Shown here: positions 24,901 to 37,786 of the stretch, in pieces
Position numbering within the stretch: the stretch's first letter is position 1
How the letters are laid out: each line of letters begins with the position of its first letter
NCBI GenBank assembly: GCA_003864495.1
Contig: ML133499.1
Span: 186,001 to 250,000 of the forward strand
DNA: 64,000 bases
Direction of reading: 5' to 3'
From: Nemopilema nomurai
Lineage: Eukaryota; Cnidaria; Scyphozoa; Rhizostomeae; Rhizostomatidae
The notes under the pieces: generated by a model
The model's database searches: none
Seen by the model: the letters and a program-made list of their open reading frames with translations, nothing else
What the model was told of the DNA's origin: nothing
Translations under genes and position numbers: made by a program

Positions 24901-25202
24901 CTTGACTGTACGTATCTTATATGAGCAACTACTAAAAAACTTTTCACTACAAGCATACAGCCAATATAATAAAAGTTTTACGAAAAACGAATATCAATAA
25001 AATTTAGACATGTAGTAACACCGATTGGCGATCTCTTTCTCTCCCAGCATACGACGTACTAGAGGCTTGCACCTTGTACGCAAAGGACTACACAATTTCG
25101 CCTCCAGATCATGTTTGCACATTTGCTGTCGATAAAGACGAATCGGTGCTTTCTCTGCATCTCGAAGAAACAAACATGGCTGGTAACTTTAGAGAACGAT
25201 GA
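21987..25202 (+). CDS. Unrecognised small spliced gene, model from phase-matched exons
   Basis: I do not recognise this gene. Exon A, 21987-22057, follows TTTGATTTCAG, has its ATG at 21995, reads MAQEDIIELIIDEDDDENNI and ends at AAT/GTAAGA in phase 0. Exon B, 22964-23113, starts in phase 0, is lysine/arginine/glutamine-rich (HQLLKKWQRGTRNG) and ends AAC/GTATGT in phase 0. Exon C, 23866-23935, runs SVDETNKESMLATHPVCAKI and ends TCAG/GTAAC in phase 1. Exon E, 25048-25202, follows TCTTTCTCTCCCAG, enters in phase 1 as AYDVLEACTLYAKDY and has an in-frame stop at 25200-25202, or a donor at GCTG/GTAAC (25182) leading to a further exon. A separate exon, 24503-24631, follows TTTCTTCTACAG, reads SKVFNFNPFDKKLALADYGI and stops; it fits phase 0 after A or B and could be an alternative last exon. 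Exons A, E and the 24503 exon have the best splice sites; B and C are weaker. Confidence 0.5.
24152..24362 (+). repeat. 27 bp minisatellite, about 7-8 units
   Basis: Tandem units of the form GGGCATCTGGTACTCGTG followed by TGCCAATAA run head to tail with a few substitutions. Because 27 is a multiple of 3, several frames on both strands stay open as 9-residue repeats (for example RVPIRASGT). I read these as a by-product of the repeat rather than a protein. It lies between exons of the small plus-strand gene. Confidence 0.85.
24996..25001 (+). terminator. Candidate poly(A) signal AATAAA for the 24503-24631 terminal exon
   Basis: A canonical AATAAA lies about 365 nt after the stop at 24631. It would serve the short isoform only, because it precedes the exon at 25048. 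Confidence 0.35.
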
Positions 25203-25397
25203 TCCACGACCCGAAAACAAGTCGGTAGCAACGGGCGACAAACAGTTAAATATATGTTCAAGGCCGCAAGAAGCACAGCCTTGTCAATGCTACAACCTAG
25301 TGTGCCTCGCTTGGAACGTTGTCACTTAGCAGGTCCACTGGAACATGTCTACAAATGATTCATAAACACCCTATACAACATCAGCTCCATACAATTA

Positions 25398-25403
25398 TTT
25401 ATT
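25398..25403 (-). terminator. Candidate glypican poly(A) signal AATAAA
   Basis: TTTATT on the plus strand reads AATAAA on the minus strand, about 128 nt past the glypican stop. This is a typical 3' UTR spacing and leaves a short gap to the converging plus-strand gene. Confidence 0.5.
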
Positions 25404-25530
25404 GGAGGGGTGGAATCATGCCTGGTTTCTTGAGACAACTGGGGATTTCTTTTCGATCTCTAGAAAAGGTCATCACTGACTCGAGAGTTTACTACCAACC
25501 GCGTTATATTTTCTTTGTCATACCTAAAAT

Positions 25531-28500
25531 CTACTGCCTTAAAATGAAAAAAGTAAAGAAACTGATAATTCCGCATAAAACACTTAGGCCATATCGTCCG
25601 GTCATTAGAGACGAAGTGCTTCCTGGTAACCGATTTCCCACCGACTTGCTGATGCCAAGACCGTTGCCCAGGTTGTCTTCGACCTCGTTTCCACCTGGCT
25701 TTCTCGTCTTCTCATCAATAGTATTTCCCATGGTTGGCGTAGGTGAGCGTGGAGGTTTCTTCTTGTCGCCCGTTGTGTTGATGACGTCAGTGGATGTAGC
25801 GGGTAGGGTCCAGACCCACGCGGTAGGTTTGACTCCGCTTCCGTCGCCTGAGCCGCTTCCGTCGCCAGAACCACCTCCAGAGCCCTCGCCGCTGTTTTCC
25901 TCCAAGTCGATCTGGTTGGAATCTGCGCCCTTCACGGCCGAATGGATGCGTTGTGTTATGTCCTTGAGTCGCATCACCTGTTCTTGCACTTTGAGGCGTG
26001 GGTAGTTCTTGTCCAGCATCACTTCGGGGTTCTTGAACATCCATTCAACACCGTCTTTTACAACTGGTGTATTGTAACTATAGAGTGGCACAAATAATAC
26101 AAGCGTCAAAGACCAAACTAAATGGTGGACATGTCACAAAATAGTGGGGGAAAACTTTGATTTGTCCCTCATGCATGGTTCAATCAGTGGCGGCGCCAGC
26201 CAGCCAACAGTGGGGGAATAAAAGGGGAGGTGCTTGAAACGGAGCCCCGAAATTTTTCTGGACCACTATGAAATCTTTAAAGATAAGAAGCGCCCTTTAT
26301 AACATAGGACTCACCCTTTCAATGATTTGAAACACCCTTTTACCTATGAAACACCCCGTGGCGCCGCTACTGGGTTCAATTTATACCAAACCGACACTCG
26401 ATACTAAAAGACCTCTTCCTTTTCCATCGGGATCTCTGGAATATATTCTTCACGAAACCAGTTACCAAATACTAACTTCAAAAGAACAAAACTTGAATAT
26501 GTTGTGTAAAAGTGCCAATTTTGGGTACCTGTCTACAGCTTTGCCATTCCAGCACTTTGCAGAATCATCCTCGGGTGCAGCGAAATCCCCTGAACAGGCA
26601 TTCCCAGGCAAGGAAACCCAATGATCCTTAAACTGCGCCAAAGTCTTCTTCAGGCTTGATATCAATCTGAAATTCGAAGTAAAAGATTCTTCCATTAAAC
26701 AAAAGCAAAGAAAACATGCTAATCGATAAGTTCTGGATTTAAAGCCGTATCCAGGGACACTAGATTGTCGCAATAATTACGATTTAAAAATCTAAATAAA
26801 TGAAAATATATTTGTTGTATTATCGTGGAAAAAATGGCACAATTATCGTAAATCCTCGAATAAGCCCCATTTATTTTTGACATTTTTGGGTGGAGGCTTA
26901 TTCGGGGGGGGGGGCTATTTCCGGAAAATACAGCACATTTCCGATCTAATCAAGTAATGCCTGAAACGAAAAGGGGGCAAGGGGCAGCGGGTTTTGCTGC
27001 TCCCTACCCTTAGTAAAAGCGCTCAATTCTTCGTCTTGCAATTTTTTACAACGCATTGTCCTTAACCTAAACAAACGTCTCTAGCCCAATCCCAGCAGAC
27101 AAATACACAATCAAACTTGCAGATGGGGTCAACATGTAACTCAGTGAAACCATCGCTTTCTGACGAACATGGTAATTGCGCGGGAAACTATGCCGCGATG
27201 GGAGACTGAATCAAAATGGTAGCTGAGTGTGTTACGCCTTGGATTGCCGCTGCTTGCACTGCAGGGCTCCGCTTGCTCGATTCAGCAATAGCAGGTAATT
27301 GAATAAAAGCTGCCTCGAGTTGGGGCATGTGAAATGTCGCTTGCAATTCCATAAATTAGCACGCATTAACTATTCATGCCTCTACTATTCGCTGCTTCAC
27401 TGCCAAAACCGATAAATTCAATCTCCATTCAGCAACTAGCAATTCTGTTATTCTATTCCCCTGGTCCATTTCTGGTTACTTTTTCCGCACCTCTATTCGT
27501 TACAATTAGGCTCTCTCATTTTTTACCTTTACATAACTTTTCTATTTCCGCTTCTTCATGCAACCATATATTCTTATGTTCTACAGCTTACCCATCACGA
27601 GACCTTCAGCTTCTTCCACACATATTACCAAGATAAAATAAGAGTTATCTTACTTAATAATGACATCACATTAAAGACGGCTGAATCTATTCAAAAGATT
27701 CCTTCATGTGTGTCACTAAATCTTCAAAACAGTTCTACTCCGAGTCAGTCCCACTCAAGGCAAACTCTTTTACAAACCAGTCCCTTTCCTCTAAACGTAA
27801 AAGCAACTCCGAAGCAACTTCAAAAAAAATATTTCAAGACACGACAGGCTAACAAAGCAAATAACACCAAACCCTTATGATGACACAAGAGCATCTAACC
27901 ACGGCTATGCTAGATAAAAAACATGCGTTTGGGTGCAGCTCTAATTTAAACAAGAAACAGAAGGCACCAACACCTAGCTTTAATTAAAAATATTTCTCAA
28001 TATTTCGGACCCTGTCATACAAATAAAAAGCAATTAAACCCCCCCTCTATTATCAGCTGAAATTGTCAATTTACCTGTACAGACTCGTTCCATACGCTGT
28101 GGTTGGACGGGGGGCATCGTTGGCGCCATCAAACTTGTAAGGGTAAGACATGCTGTCTGAAAGGTCTCTCTTCGTCAAAGACTTGAGTTCGGAGGGCGGT
28201 GGGTTTCCACACTTCTTTATAACCTGTTTAACGAAGAGAAGCATTGGATTGTTATTATAAAAGCCCTTCTTAATAGGTATTACAGCAGTGACTATGATTA
28301 AAGGAAGCAGGGAGGAGAAAACACTTTCCAGGCCCTATAGACCAAAGAAGATATTCGTCTTACTATATACAATATATCAGTAATAATCGAGCACATTGGA
28401 TAAGCATGTTGACTGAAAAGAGTTACAGTATACACTCAGCGGATTTCCGATGATTAAGACAGCAGCAACAACAACGCTTGAATGGTGCCATTTCAGGGCC

Positions 28501-31500
28501 TTGACGCGAGCCTGAGACGGTGAAATCCTAAGAGATGCGCTTGTGGAGAGACAGAATCGAATGTAGATTACGAGTATGACCTTGGAACAATCGTATGAAT
28601 AAATTCATCTGATGATGAATATTGCATGCTGCCACGGGATCATTAGTACCCTTAGGAAAAGCAGGATTAGCGAGTGAAAGCCCAGTGCAAATTGTTGAAG
28701 AGATTACGTCATATTCTGGGCGTTGTCAAGTGACATTGTATTCGTGCTCTGCGCAGTTTGGATTTCCATAGTCGCCGGCTCACATGCGGAATAAAAGCCC
28801 AGTGTTTCGGAATATCCGTTCAATGCTATAGTCAAAGCATCATCAACAGGCAGTATATTACACGCTTATAAAGGAACCATTTTTTAAGGAACCTACATGT
28901 AGAAGGCCGAAATATTTAAGAACTTATATATACTACTAAAATGAAATCCCTAAGGAACTTTTCGATTTGAAATATTTCTATAACTGCAAGCATCAGGAAC
29001 TAAAAAGCCGGTTCCATTCATTTGCAACCAAAACTCGCATATATTGTTTGCTATTCGTGTGTAAAGTGCTTCGTTGAGTAGTTTCCACATATGCTGCCTC
29101 GCCCTCTCTCTATGAAGTGTTAAGGCTTATTGTAGTCAAAGAACCGAAAGTGAGAACTTAAGGAACCTTTAAGGAACTTTTGGTACTAAAATCTGATGTT
29201 TTGAGGTCTACGAATAAGGAACTTTTGGAACTAGGCCTTGAGGTAGGTTCCTTATAAAAAAGTGTGTATTCGCAAAATCCAGCATTTCCAAAAAATAATA
29301 AACATAATAATAAGAAATTATAAGAACGCGCTGTTGGGTGATGGGTGTAAAAAAGCTGGAATGGCTTACATGTGTTGTGATATTCTGACTGTTGAGCTGG
29401 AAGAACATGATGCCTTCAGAAATTTTGACGCCGAGGGGCTCAATAATGGCCTCCATGCTGAATGGCCCATCAGCCTTGATTGCCAGCTTGTGCAGCTCTG
29501 TGATGAACTCAGTCCACGCGGGGCTGACCACTGCCGGATAGGCCGTACACCCCTTCAGCACGTTCAAGCAGTAATTGCGGCACGGCTTCACGTTCTCCGC
29601 GATTCCCGCGCACACCGGGCATTGCGTCATCTTCATGAACGCATGCGCACACTTCTCCGTGCTGTTCACATTCAGGAGCTGCGAAACGACGCTGCTTCCA
29701 ACGGCGAGCGCATCCTGCAGAACCTTCGACGCGAGGAAAGACTTCTTTATTTGCAAGCTGATCTTGCGGGGGAAGTCTCCAAACGGCATCAGTATGTCGG
29801 CGGTTTCCAGCAGGCAGTGTTGGTAGACCGCGTCGAAATGGAAGCCCGAGTTGGCTATCATGTACACTTTTTGGTAGAGCGTCGAGAACCAGTTGTCGAC
29901 TGTCTGTTTGAGGTCCACGTCGTCTTTGCTGCTCATGTAGTCCCCTAGCTTGGTGAATAGATGGCGGAATATGGCCTTGTGATTTGTATACCTCTTTGAG
30001 TACGTCCTGGAGTACAGCGTATCCAGGGTCTTGTAGGACGTTTCGATTAAACTTTTGTAAAAGCCTACAAAGCAAGAACAGAAAATTCACCGCTAGGAAA
30101 ATTCGAAAAAACGAAAGGGGCATATTTTGCATTTAATTTTGATAAATTTAATCAAACATCCTCAAATTGCATTAATGACAAGGCATAGAACTAGAAGAAA
30201 GATAGTGAGCAAGTTTTTGCATGAAATATGATAAAAATGAAGAAAATATTCTCTCAGTAGCTAAGCTTTCTGTTCTAGGGGTCCCCAATTGTGTTTCCAG
30301 TAGGTGAAACGGCTTTAAGGCCTTATGTGATCAGTGGAGATAAAAAACAGTGGCCTCGCAATAAGACTTAAGTTGATTATTAGAAAAGGAAGCGTAACAC
30401 TTAATCCGGTTCAGCTGATGATTAAATTTGCACAGTAGGACTTGAAAACCATTTCAAAGCGAACAGATTCGACGATAAAGCGGCCATTGTCTGCTTCACT
30501 GTGTTTGAAAAATATGAACTCTTGTTTTTAACAAGATGAGCACAAAGTTGTCGACAGAATTTTGTCGTCGGAAGCCAAAAGATTTCGAGCAAAGCCACGA
30601 TATTTCCAATCAGCACTTAGGCCAATAAATCTGACAAAGAGTCGCTAAAATTTTCCTGTTGTTTGTTCCATTTTCAGTGCTTATGAATACACCGTTCTTA
30701 TAATACCAATCAGACGTTTGACGGCAATCAGCTCTGAACAGATTGATTTTCTATGGGGCGTGCGAGTTGAGTCACGAGCAGAGTTAGGAAAATGCGAAGA
30801 AAGCTTTGAAGATTGACTATTGTCCTAATACAAAAATAACAAAATGGATTTGGGACACTGCTAACTAGGTGATGCATAATGTGCTTATAAGTTGTTGTTG
30901 TGGCAAATTTGTGGTGGCTGATCGAATGTCTTGGGCCACTCCAGCATCTCAATTGTCAGTGCAAAGCTATGACACCGATGCAGGGAAACTTTTGCTATAG
31001 TGCATATTAAATGAACGCGTCTGGCAGTCGCCTAACGCTTTAACGCACATCTGTTCCAAACAATTATCTGTCTATACACCAGTTGGCACTGTTTATAACA
31101 CAGAATCTGGTAAGAGGTAAGACGTAACCTCATTGAAAGCAGCGAAATATAAACTGTGAATCTGCGAAGGGTAGGGATGATGACCGAGTCCTCGTCAGTG
31201 TTTGTTAATACGCCCCTTGTCCGACTGGGTCACGTGTATAATGACCCAAGAAGAAGCCGGCGAAACAGAAAGAATTGAGGCTATCCTGCAAATTGCCTTT
31301 GGTTATCAGTTCTTAAGAAGTATGCATTTGCATTTAGGATCTGACTTGACATTCCTTGCTCGCAAAAAGTGGCATGTCCAATTGCCACTAGGTCACCGGG
31401 GTCATTGCCCATCGAACACAAAGCCCAAAAAATGCTTCCTTGCGCTTTTTTGTCAGTTATTAAATGCCATGCTCTCGGAATTCCAACCACAGTCGAGAAT

Positions 31501-34500
31501 AGAAAGTACCACGTGGTTTGATCAAGGCCTAGTCGAAAGAACCACAAACAATCCCCTCTCACTTTCAACGAATAACCAATGTAATCAGATACATGTTCTT
31601 ACAGGAGGGTCTGCAGACGAGAGTGCTTTGTGGACACTGCCACACTCGGGACAGGAAATGGGTCCATAAGGGTGTGGTGAGACGCATTCCTCCGTTTCAA
31701 TACGGCTCATTGTTTTTGGCGACTGACTGACCCTTGATTGTTTGCAACTCGTGGTCGACTTTGAATGAAACACAACTTGCAGGTTAGAAAACAAACTAAA
31801 CATTGACTGGCTGGCGTGTGGCACAGTAAACTTCATATAGAGTTTCTTCAGTAAAGATAACCGGGATATGCCAACAGAGGGAAAAATTAGAGCACCAAAA
31901 TAGACATTGGGAAAAGCATCTAACCGCAGGTCTAATTTCTGTTTATCTATGAAGAGTGCTTTGACACAGAAAAAACCAGGGCAACTATTTCTTCAAGCTT
32001 TTTAAGAGAAAAACCCCAAAGGAAAACATGTTTCAAAATGGACATGAGATATCCAAAAAGCATTTCGTAACAAACTTATTTACCACAGCAGCAATTGTTC
32101 ACAAAACTCAAACTTTCCCAGAAACTTGTGTAGCTTTTGTTAGATACAACTTTCAAACACACGCTACTTGTATATTATGAAACCATCAGCTGGAGTAAAG
32201 TGAACTTTTAGTTTAGAGGCAAGAGTCTCAAAAAATTATTTCCAAACCTTTGCAAAGAGGAAGCAGTTATGAGGTGACACTGTTAAATGTTTCTTGGTCC
32301 AAACAAGACATGAACCATGAATATATTGCAAAGTTGAAGTTTGGTAAAAAAGATGGTATTTTTGTAATATTTCAATTGCATGCATTAGTATCTATACATA
32401 ATTTCACGTGAGATTAGAGTGATTTAATATGAAAGTATTCATTGGCCTTCTTTTGAGTTCTCATTACTCACCACATTATATACTTTCCATACAGCAGCTC
32501 CAAGAGCTTCGCTGGGTACAAGATACATTAAAATTTATGACGATTTCATAGTGATTGTGAAAATAGATGAGTTTGGAAAATCAAGGTTGTAGCAGACAAA
32601 TGAGAAGCAGAATGAGCTTATAAAAATTAACCAATTTCTCTTAGGTGTCCATCTGTTGCCTAACAAAAAAATACTTTAATCTTTGGGGAACAAAACCCAA
32701 AATTGACTTATGTACATAATTAGTATCTGGTTTATCTGCCCTAAGAAAAAGTATGCTAGCCCACTTTGAAATAACAACTATCACCCAACCAAGGAATAAA
32801 TATTGACAATAACACAAATTTCAGCAACTTCATCTTTTGCGTTGTGATCTTTGTGAACCATGGATCATGACGTCAGATGAACATGACAACAATGGCCAAA
32901 AGAACACTTTTGTGATTTTCAAAATCATCACAAAAATACAGTTATCTGCAACAGCTTTACATACCTTTAAAGTTTTGTGATGCATTGAAAAAGGAATCTG
33001 AGATGTTTCCATGGAGCTTTGACACCATTTGGAGGCGAATACCTTCACTGATCTTCAAAAGTTTCTTTTCCATTTGGTTGGTGCAACATGTCAAATTTGA
33101 CTGACAGATGACTCCCTTGACATCTAAAATGAATTTTAATAACATCAAAACCCAAAGTATTTGTCAAAATAAGAACAAAGAACATTTATTTTTTAGTTTG
33201 AAGACTCTGCCAATACTGGCATTCCTACAAATCATGGAGGCCAGATGACATCCTTAAGCTATTAATAATGAAACAAATATTTCCTTCACTTCAATGCCTG
33301 GTCCAAAACCATCAGGTTTTTATTTCCTTTCTCAAACAGATCAAAGGTAGCAAAATTTCTTATTGGGTATAATTTTATGACAAATTAAGATTTCCTTGTT
33401 TTGAAAAGCTAGATATTGATTCAGTTCAGGGGCTTCAAGTCATGAAGTTTGGTATGAAACTTCATAAGTGATGCTGAAACACAAAAGTTTCAAAGATGCA
33501 TCTTCAAACAAATCTACATCAACAAAATGGGACATCACTGCTTTTTTCTGGCTAAGAACAGATTATTTAAAATTCCAAGGAAGCTTTTTTGGATTTCAGT
33601 AATGCATGATGACATTAACTTCTCAATGTTGTCCCACAAAATTCAATATTAACTCCACACATTTCAATTTATTATTCCAATTGCTTGTAGCCTAGAGAAT
33701 GTTAAAGGATGCAAAAGCAAAAAACGGGTTTTCGATCAAAAGTTTGCAAAAGGATGCAAAAGCAACTAGGTGCTTGAGGCACTTGTGTCAGAGACACTCC
33801 ATGTTTGTGCTCTGTCATAATAGGCCATGAATGGCCACAAAAGAATCAGAGTCATAAAATATTAAAACATTACTTCTAGTTTGATTAGCATGCATTTTAT
33901 TTGAATAAAATAAAATGCATTGTTAATCCAACTTCGCACTATCACATCCTTTCAACTATTAATTGAATGTTTCCCAAAGAAAGTTTAAGCATTTATAGCT
34001 CAAACCACTTTCTTGTGAACCAATGTGTTCTTCAAAATCCACTCTAACCCTACAGTAGTCATTCAAAAAGTTCTGGTGCTTCCAAGTGCAATACTGAAAA
34101 ACGTTCATGATTTCCCCCACACCATTATACCCTAATATTGTCTGCATTATTAAGTTAAGCAATTGACCCGTATCTTTTCAAAGTCTTTGATAGCCATCCA
34201 AGTTTCAAACAAGTAGACACACACAATTGTGCTTGTCAAAACTAAGATATCTGCAGTGTTGAAATAACAAGTCAAAATGTGCTTATCTATCATTTGGTCA
34301 AATCTTTCATTCCATAATTATTCAAAATCAATTGTGGTAAGTTTTGTCATTTCCCTTAGTGAACATGGCATTTCCATTTCAAAGGGTTGCTAATTTGAAA
34401 ACCAGGGGAGGCCCTGACCAATTTACAGACTGGCTTCTCAAGAAACTTGGAAGTGACATCAGTTGAAATGTATTTCAACAAACAAAGAAGTATCCTGTCC

Positions 34501-35754
34501 TTTAATAACTGGCATTGACTTTAAATTTTCGGGAGTTGTGTCGATTTTTCTTGTTGAAGAAATAAAGTCCTAATCCCTTACATGGTATTGATTCAAAGTC
34601 TAAATCAAAATAATTGGGGAGACATGCATCTAAAACCTGCCGCCAGAGTATTTATAAATTCCCTGTGAATTGTTTTGGTATTTGACAATACAAATGACCA
34701 CAACAATTGAACACAACTTTGGTTCTAAATATCCTTTGTCCGAGTATGTTCGACCTCAAGTTCTTTCTTCGTGAGTTAAGGTCCATTCAACAGGTCCAAA
34801 AACGCATCCAAGTCAAACAAGTCAAACACTAAAGAATAAAAACTCATGAGGCATCTCTGACTATAATTTAATTTACAGTCAGCAAAGTGTCGCTACAAAT
34901 CCACGGCCCCAAAAACGGAACAGGCTGGCTTTGAAGTTGAAGTTTGCTGCGCTTCTCCGTGCGAACTCTGACTTCCAAAATAACACTCCAATCGACGATT
35001 CAGCTTACCCAAAAATAGCGTGGCTATTCTAAAACGCCGAAATGACCAGGCGAATAGCGTGGAAATACCAACTAGGAGCCTAAGTTTTAAATTAAGGCAT
35101 AGGAATCGATACTAACACGCGTTACTTGGGGATGGCAGGATTAAAAATCATCCATGAAACCCACGTTTAGGCCATATTTCGACAAAGTCACTTCTCTTAA
35201 CTCGGGGCTGAACTCCGAGGTATGGACGAGGGTTCAAAGGTATGACAATCTTCAAAGAGCCGGAGGTGGTAATACAACTTTCCAAGGATGAAGCAATCAG
35301 CTAAGTGAACAATTGTTCGAAGAGAAAAATCTGACCCGCCACTAGAAACGATCAAATCATCTTCGGCTCTCTCACACTTGAAGAAAACCAATCGACCCAC
35401 ATAATAATAAAAAACTAGTAGGCAGTGAAATATGCCTAGGTTTATTCCAAACTAAAGGCGGATTACGGAACTGATGAAACATGCTGTAACGGATGCATCA
35501 CGGTGGACTTTTGAAGGTGAGAAAATGCAGCAAGTTTCAAACTGCTGTCGCACAAAAACAACCGGCTCGATTAATAGAATAGTGTATAACGTACCTGCTT
35601 TTGTTGAGTTATCCTTTACACCAGGAGTTTGCAAAAGTTCCACAGCAAGACGTCTAGTTACATTACAATCTTTTGAAATCACAACATTGCACCCAGTGAG
35701 GACGAACAAGATGGCGAAGCCGATGAACGAAGTGCACCGAAAGTTTGGCTCCAT
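25531..35754 (-). CDS. Glypican (GPC1/2/4/6-type heparan sulfate proteoglycan)
   Basis: Glypicans are GPI-anchored heparan sulfate proteoglycans that tune Wnt, Hedgehog, BMP and FGF signalling at the cell surface. Six exons, 35754-35595, 33123-32965, 30064-29370, 28223-28075, 26666-26529 and 26077-25531, join in phases 1, 1, 0, 2, 2 and give 615 residues. The N-terminus is a signal peptide with hydrophobic core FIGFAILFVLTGCNVVIS. Exon 2 holds the CC...ME motif (TCCTNQMEKKL). Exon 3 holds the conserved cysteine block: CPVC at 255-258, C268, C272 and C279 within KPCRNYCLNVLKGC. Then come ADGPFSMEAI, VKISEGIM and, in exon 5, KCWNGK. Six Ser-Gly dipeptides (residues 496-515) in an acidic/Gly run are the likely glycosaminoglycan sites. 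A C-terminal hydrophobic segment (about 597-613) after LPGSTSS is the GPI signal. RPTTAYGTSL places it with GPC1/2/4/6 rather than GPC3/5. Intron 5 carries a hAT-like MITE and intron 3 a TA-flanked MITE. Confidence 0.95.
26185..26372 (+). mobile_element. hAT-like MITE with 8 bp target duplication
   Basis: A 188 bp element begins CAGTGGCGGCGCCA and ends TGGCGCCGCTACTG, an imperfect inverted repeat. It is flanked on both sides by the identical octamer GGTTCAAT (26177-26184 and 26373-26380). CAG-type ends and an 8 bp duplication are hAT hallmarks. There is no coding capacity. It lies in the last glypican intron. Confidence 0.9.
26849..26935 (+). repeat. Inverted-repeat fragment with G11 run
   Basis: CGAATAAGCCCC is followed about 35 nt later by GGAGGCTTATTCG and a run of eleven G (26904-26914), so the DNA can fold on itself. 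Motifs resemble 21803-21915. It lies in glypican intron 4. Confidence 0.4.
28861..29266 (-). mobile_element. TA-flanked MITE, copy 2 (inverted relative to copy 1)
   Basis: A 406 bp element flanked by TA. It begins CACGCTTATAAAGGAACC and ends AAAAAGTGTG, and reads as the reverse complement of 20892-21292 (shared blocks include CTACATGTAGAAGGCCG, GGAACTTTTGG and ATTGTTTGCTATTCGTGTG). It lies in glypican intron 3, ending about 100 bp from the exon 3 donor. Confidence 0.85.
30065..32964. other. Glypican intron 2, no nested gene seen
   Basis: This 2.9 kb intron has open frames on both strands (longest 31202-31669 plus), but I see no paired splice sites, family motif or codon pattern that would support a gene. 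It contains no repeat I could bound. Confidence 0.5.
33124..35594. other. Glypican intron 1, nothing recognised
   Basis: A 2.5 kb AT-rich intron downstream of the signal-peptide exon. I see no exon, RNA gene or bounded transposon. Confidence 0.5.
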
Positions 35755-37786
35755 GCTCTTAAAACTGCCAGTGGAAATCGAGCAAGTTTTGTATTATAAA
35801 TAAAGCACGATACACTTTTCGACTAACAAGAGTAAAGTAAAAGGAAAAATTGGTACATTTGTTGATTATGCAGGTTTTCTTCCATCCATCTTTCACCTAT
35901 GCTCAAAATCCGTCGAATAATGGCAACCAGTTCACACTGATCAAAGTCGGCAAATATTGAAGCGCTCTCGACCAATCAGCATCGAGATGAAAAGCAGATT
36001 AGGCTAAGAGAAAAGAGGGAGGTCGGGGGGTACAAATCGTGCACTGTCGATGGGAACCACTGTTGCAGAACTAACAAAAGTTTGTGGTCATCGCATAAGT
36101 TTGGCTGTTTGAGTAGCTGTACACGAACTAAAACAGGAGCCTCATTTACAAACCTGTATTTCCTGGACTTAAATCTTCCAATAAGGCAATTTCATAACGC
36201 CAAACTCACTCATTCCTTCTATTGCCTTTGCAAAAGCAAAAAATACAGACCAATATAAAAACAATTAAACTGTAATAGCCTAAAGACAAGCCTTACTTGT
36301 TTGTGGGTGATACATTAAACAGGAAGTGCAAAATGGCAATTAAATGCTTGTCGCTAGGGCTACAAACAAGCCAAGAGTTGAAGGTCAAATTTCACGATTA
36401 CGTTTGTATTTTTTGATGTCATGACTCAGTTTTCCTCGTAACCTCTTTATAAGACCAAATCAGACCTTCGTCATTTTCCATTGCTGTAAAGTTTTGAAAT
36501 TCTAATATAACATTCTAACAATGACGTATTCATACCTTAATTATATTTGGTGGATACTTTTGAAGAACGAAAGCCTACTGCTTAAAGAAGAAAGTCAGTT
36601 TATATTTTATATTTCCATTTGCTGTATAGACAATATCGCCAAAGCATTACTTTTCGAGGGAAAACAACCACTTAAATGGACAACAGTTTCTTCTGCATCG
36701 CGTACCATGGTTTCTTAATATTGTGTAAATACGTTATAGAAAATATTTGTTTTGATTTGGTAAATCGTCAGACGCTGATGGTCTGGATGAAAATCAGCAA
36801 AAATATTTACAGTCATTTCCTTCTCGATTGCCCAAATCGCTTCACAATTTGACCAGGTGAATGGACAGATTGATACTAATCCGGCCAACAGGAAACGAAA
36901 GCCCTTCAACTCATTTCCCAAGGATGAAATTAGCAGAAATCCCGGGCCCTAGGATCGCAGATGGACACCACAAGGTCTTGAAATATACTTGCACCGTCCA
37001 CCATGCAATTTAGTCGGCCTATCTTCGTTAAATTTCGCATTGTAACATTATCAGCTCATAGCATGGTATTTTCTCAGCACACCGAGCAATTAGAGCTTCC
37101 AAAAGTCGCGTTTATGATGTACAGACAATCAGATAATGACATGATTAATATTGAAAAACGACAGGCAATTAGAAATTAGCAATGATTAGCTGATGAGCTT
37201 CAAAAAATCACTAAAAGAAAAGCCCAGCCGATGCCTCTGCAAACTGACTGAAGAGAGAAAAAGAGCTCAAAATAGACCAATCTTCTGTACGTACGCTTTT
37301 CAGACTAAAGACTTTTACATTTACGATTGCAGGCACATTGTTATCACATATTTTTCATATATCCTTTAATCATTCACATCTGAACAACTTAATCATAAAT
37401 TTGGAAAAGTTATATAATTAAAGGAATTTCTAGAGAGATATGGTCCCAAATGTGAGTCATCGGATATCTCTTAAATCATGATGTGTTATCTATCTTTTTC
37501 TCGTTCTTAGAAGTCTTGATTTTCGCTCCAAAAATTTCGACAAAATTTTTACGTGCTTGAGCAGAGCTGGTTATTAATTTCCACAACATCTGTGTTGCTT
37601 AACTTTGTGGCTTAAATATTCGTGAACAATACTTCGTTTCGCTATCGAAGATCACGGATATTCTGTTTTCCATCATTTTACAAAAATGCAACAGGGTGAC
37701 GGAGCCTTCTACTGGCCTCGCTGTGGTGCGCTTATTAGAGATATGGCCAAATTGTTCGCATCACCATTAAGTAATCCCATTGTAAA
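35755..37786. other. Glypican upstream region
   Basis: This holds the presumed glypican promoter and about 2 kb of AT-rich sequence. Open frames at 36521-36718 (plus) and 36715-36921 (minus) lack support; the minus one does not begin with ATG. Confidence 0.45.

Noticed and set aside
25531..26109. Overlapping plus- and minus-strand open frames over the glypican last exon
   Set aside because: The plus-strand 228-codon frame (25319-26005) and other-frame ORFs are shadows of the GC-rich Ser-Gly/Pro coding exon on the minus strand.
29262..29948. 228-codon plus-strand ORF
   Set aside because: It is the antisense of glypican exon 3, whose minus-strand frame carries the conserved cysteine motif.
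31202..31669. 155-codon plus-strand ORF in glypican intron 2
   Set aside because: No domain, no splice partners, and the antisense strand is open too; consistent with chance.
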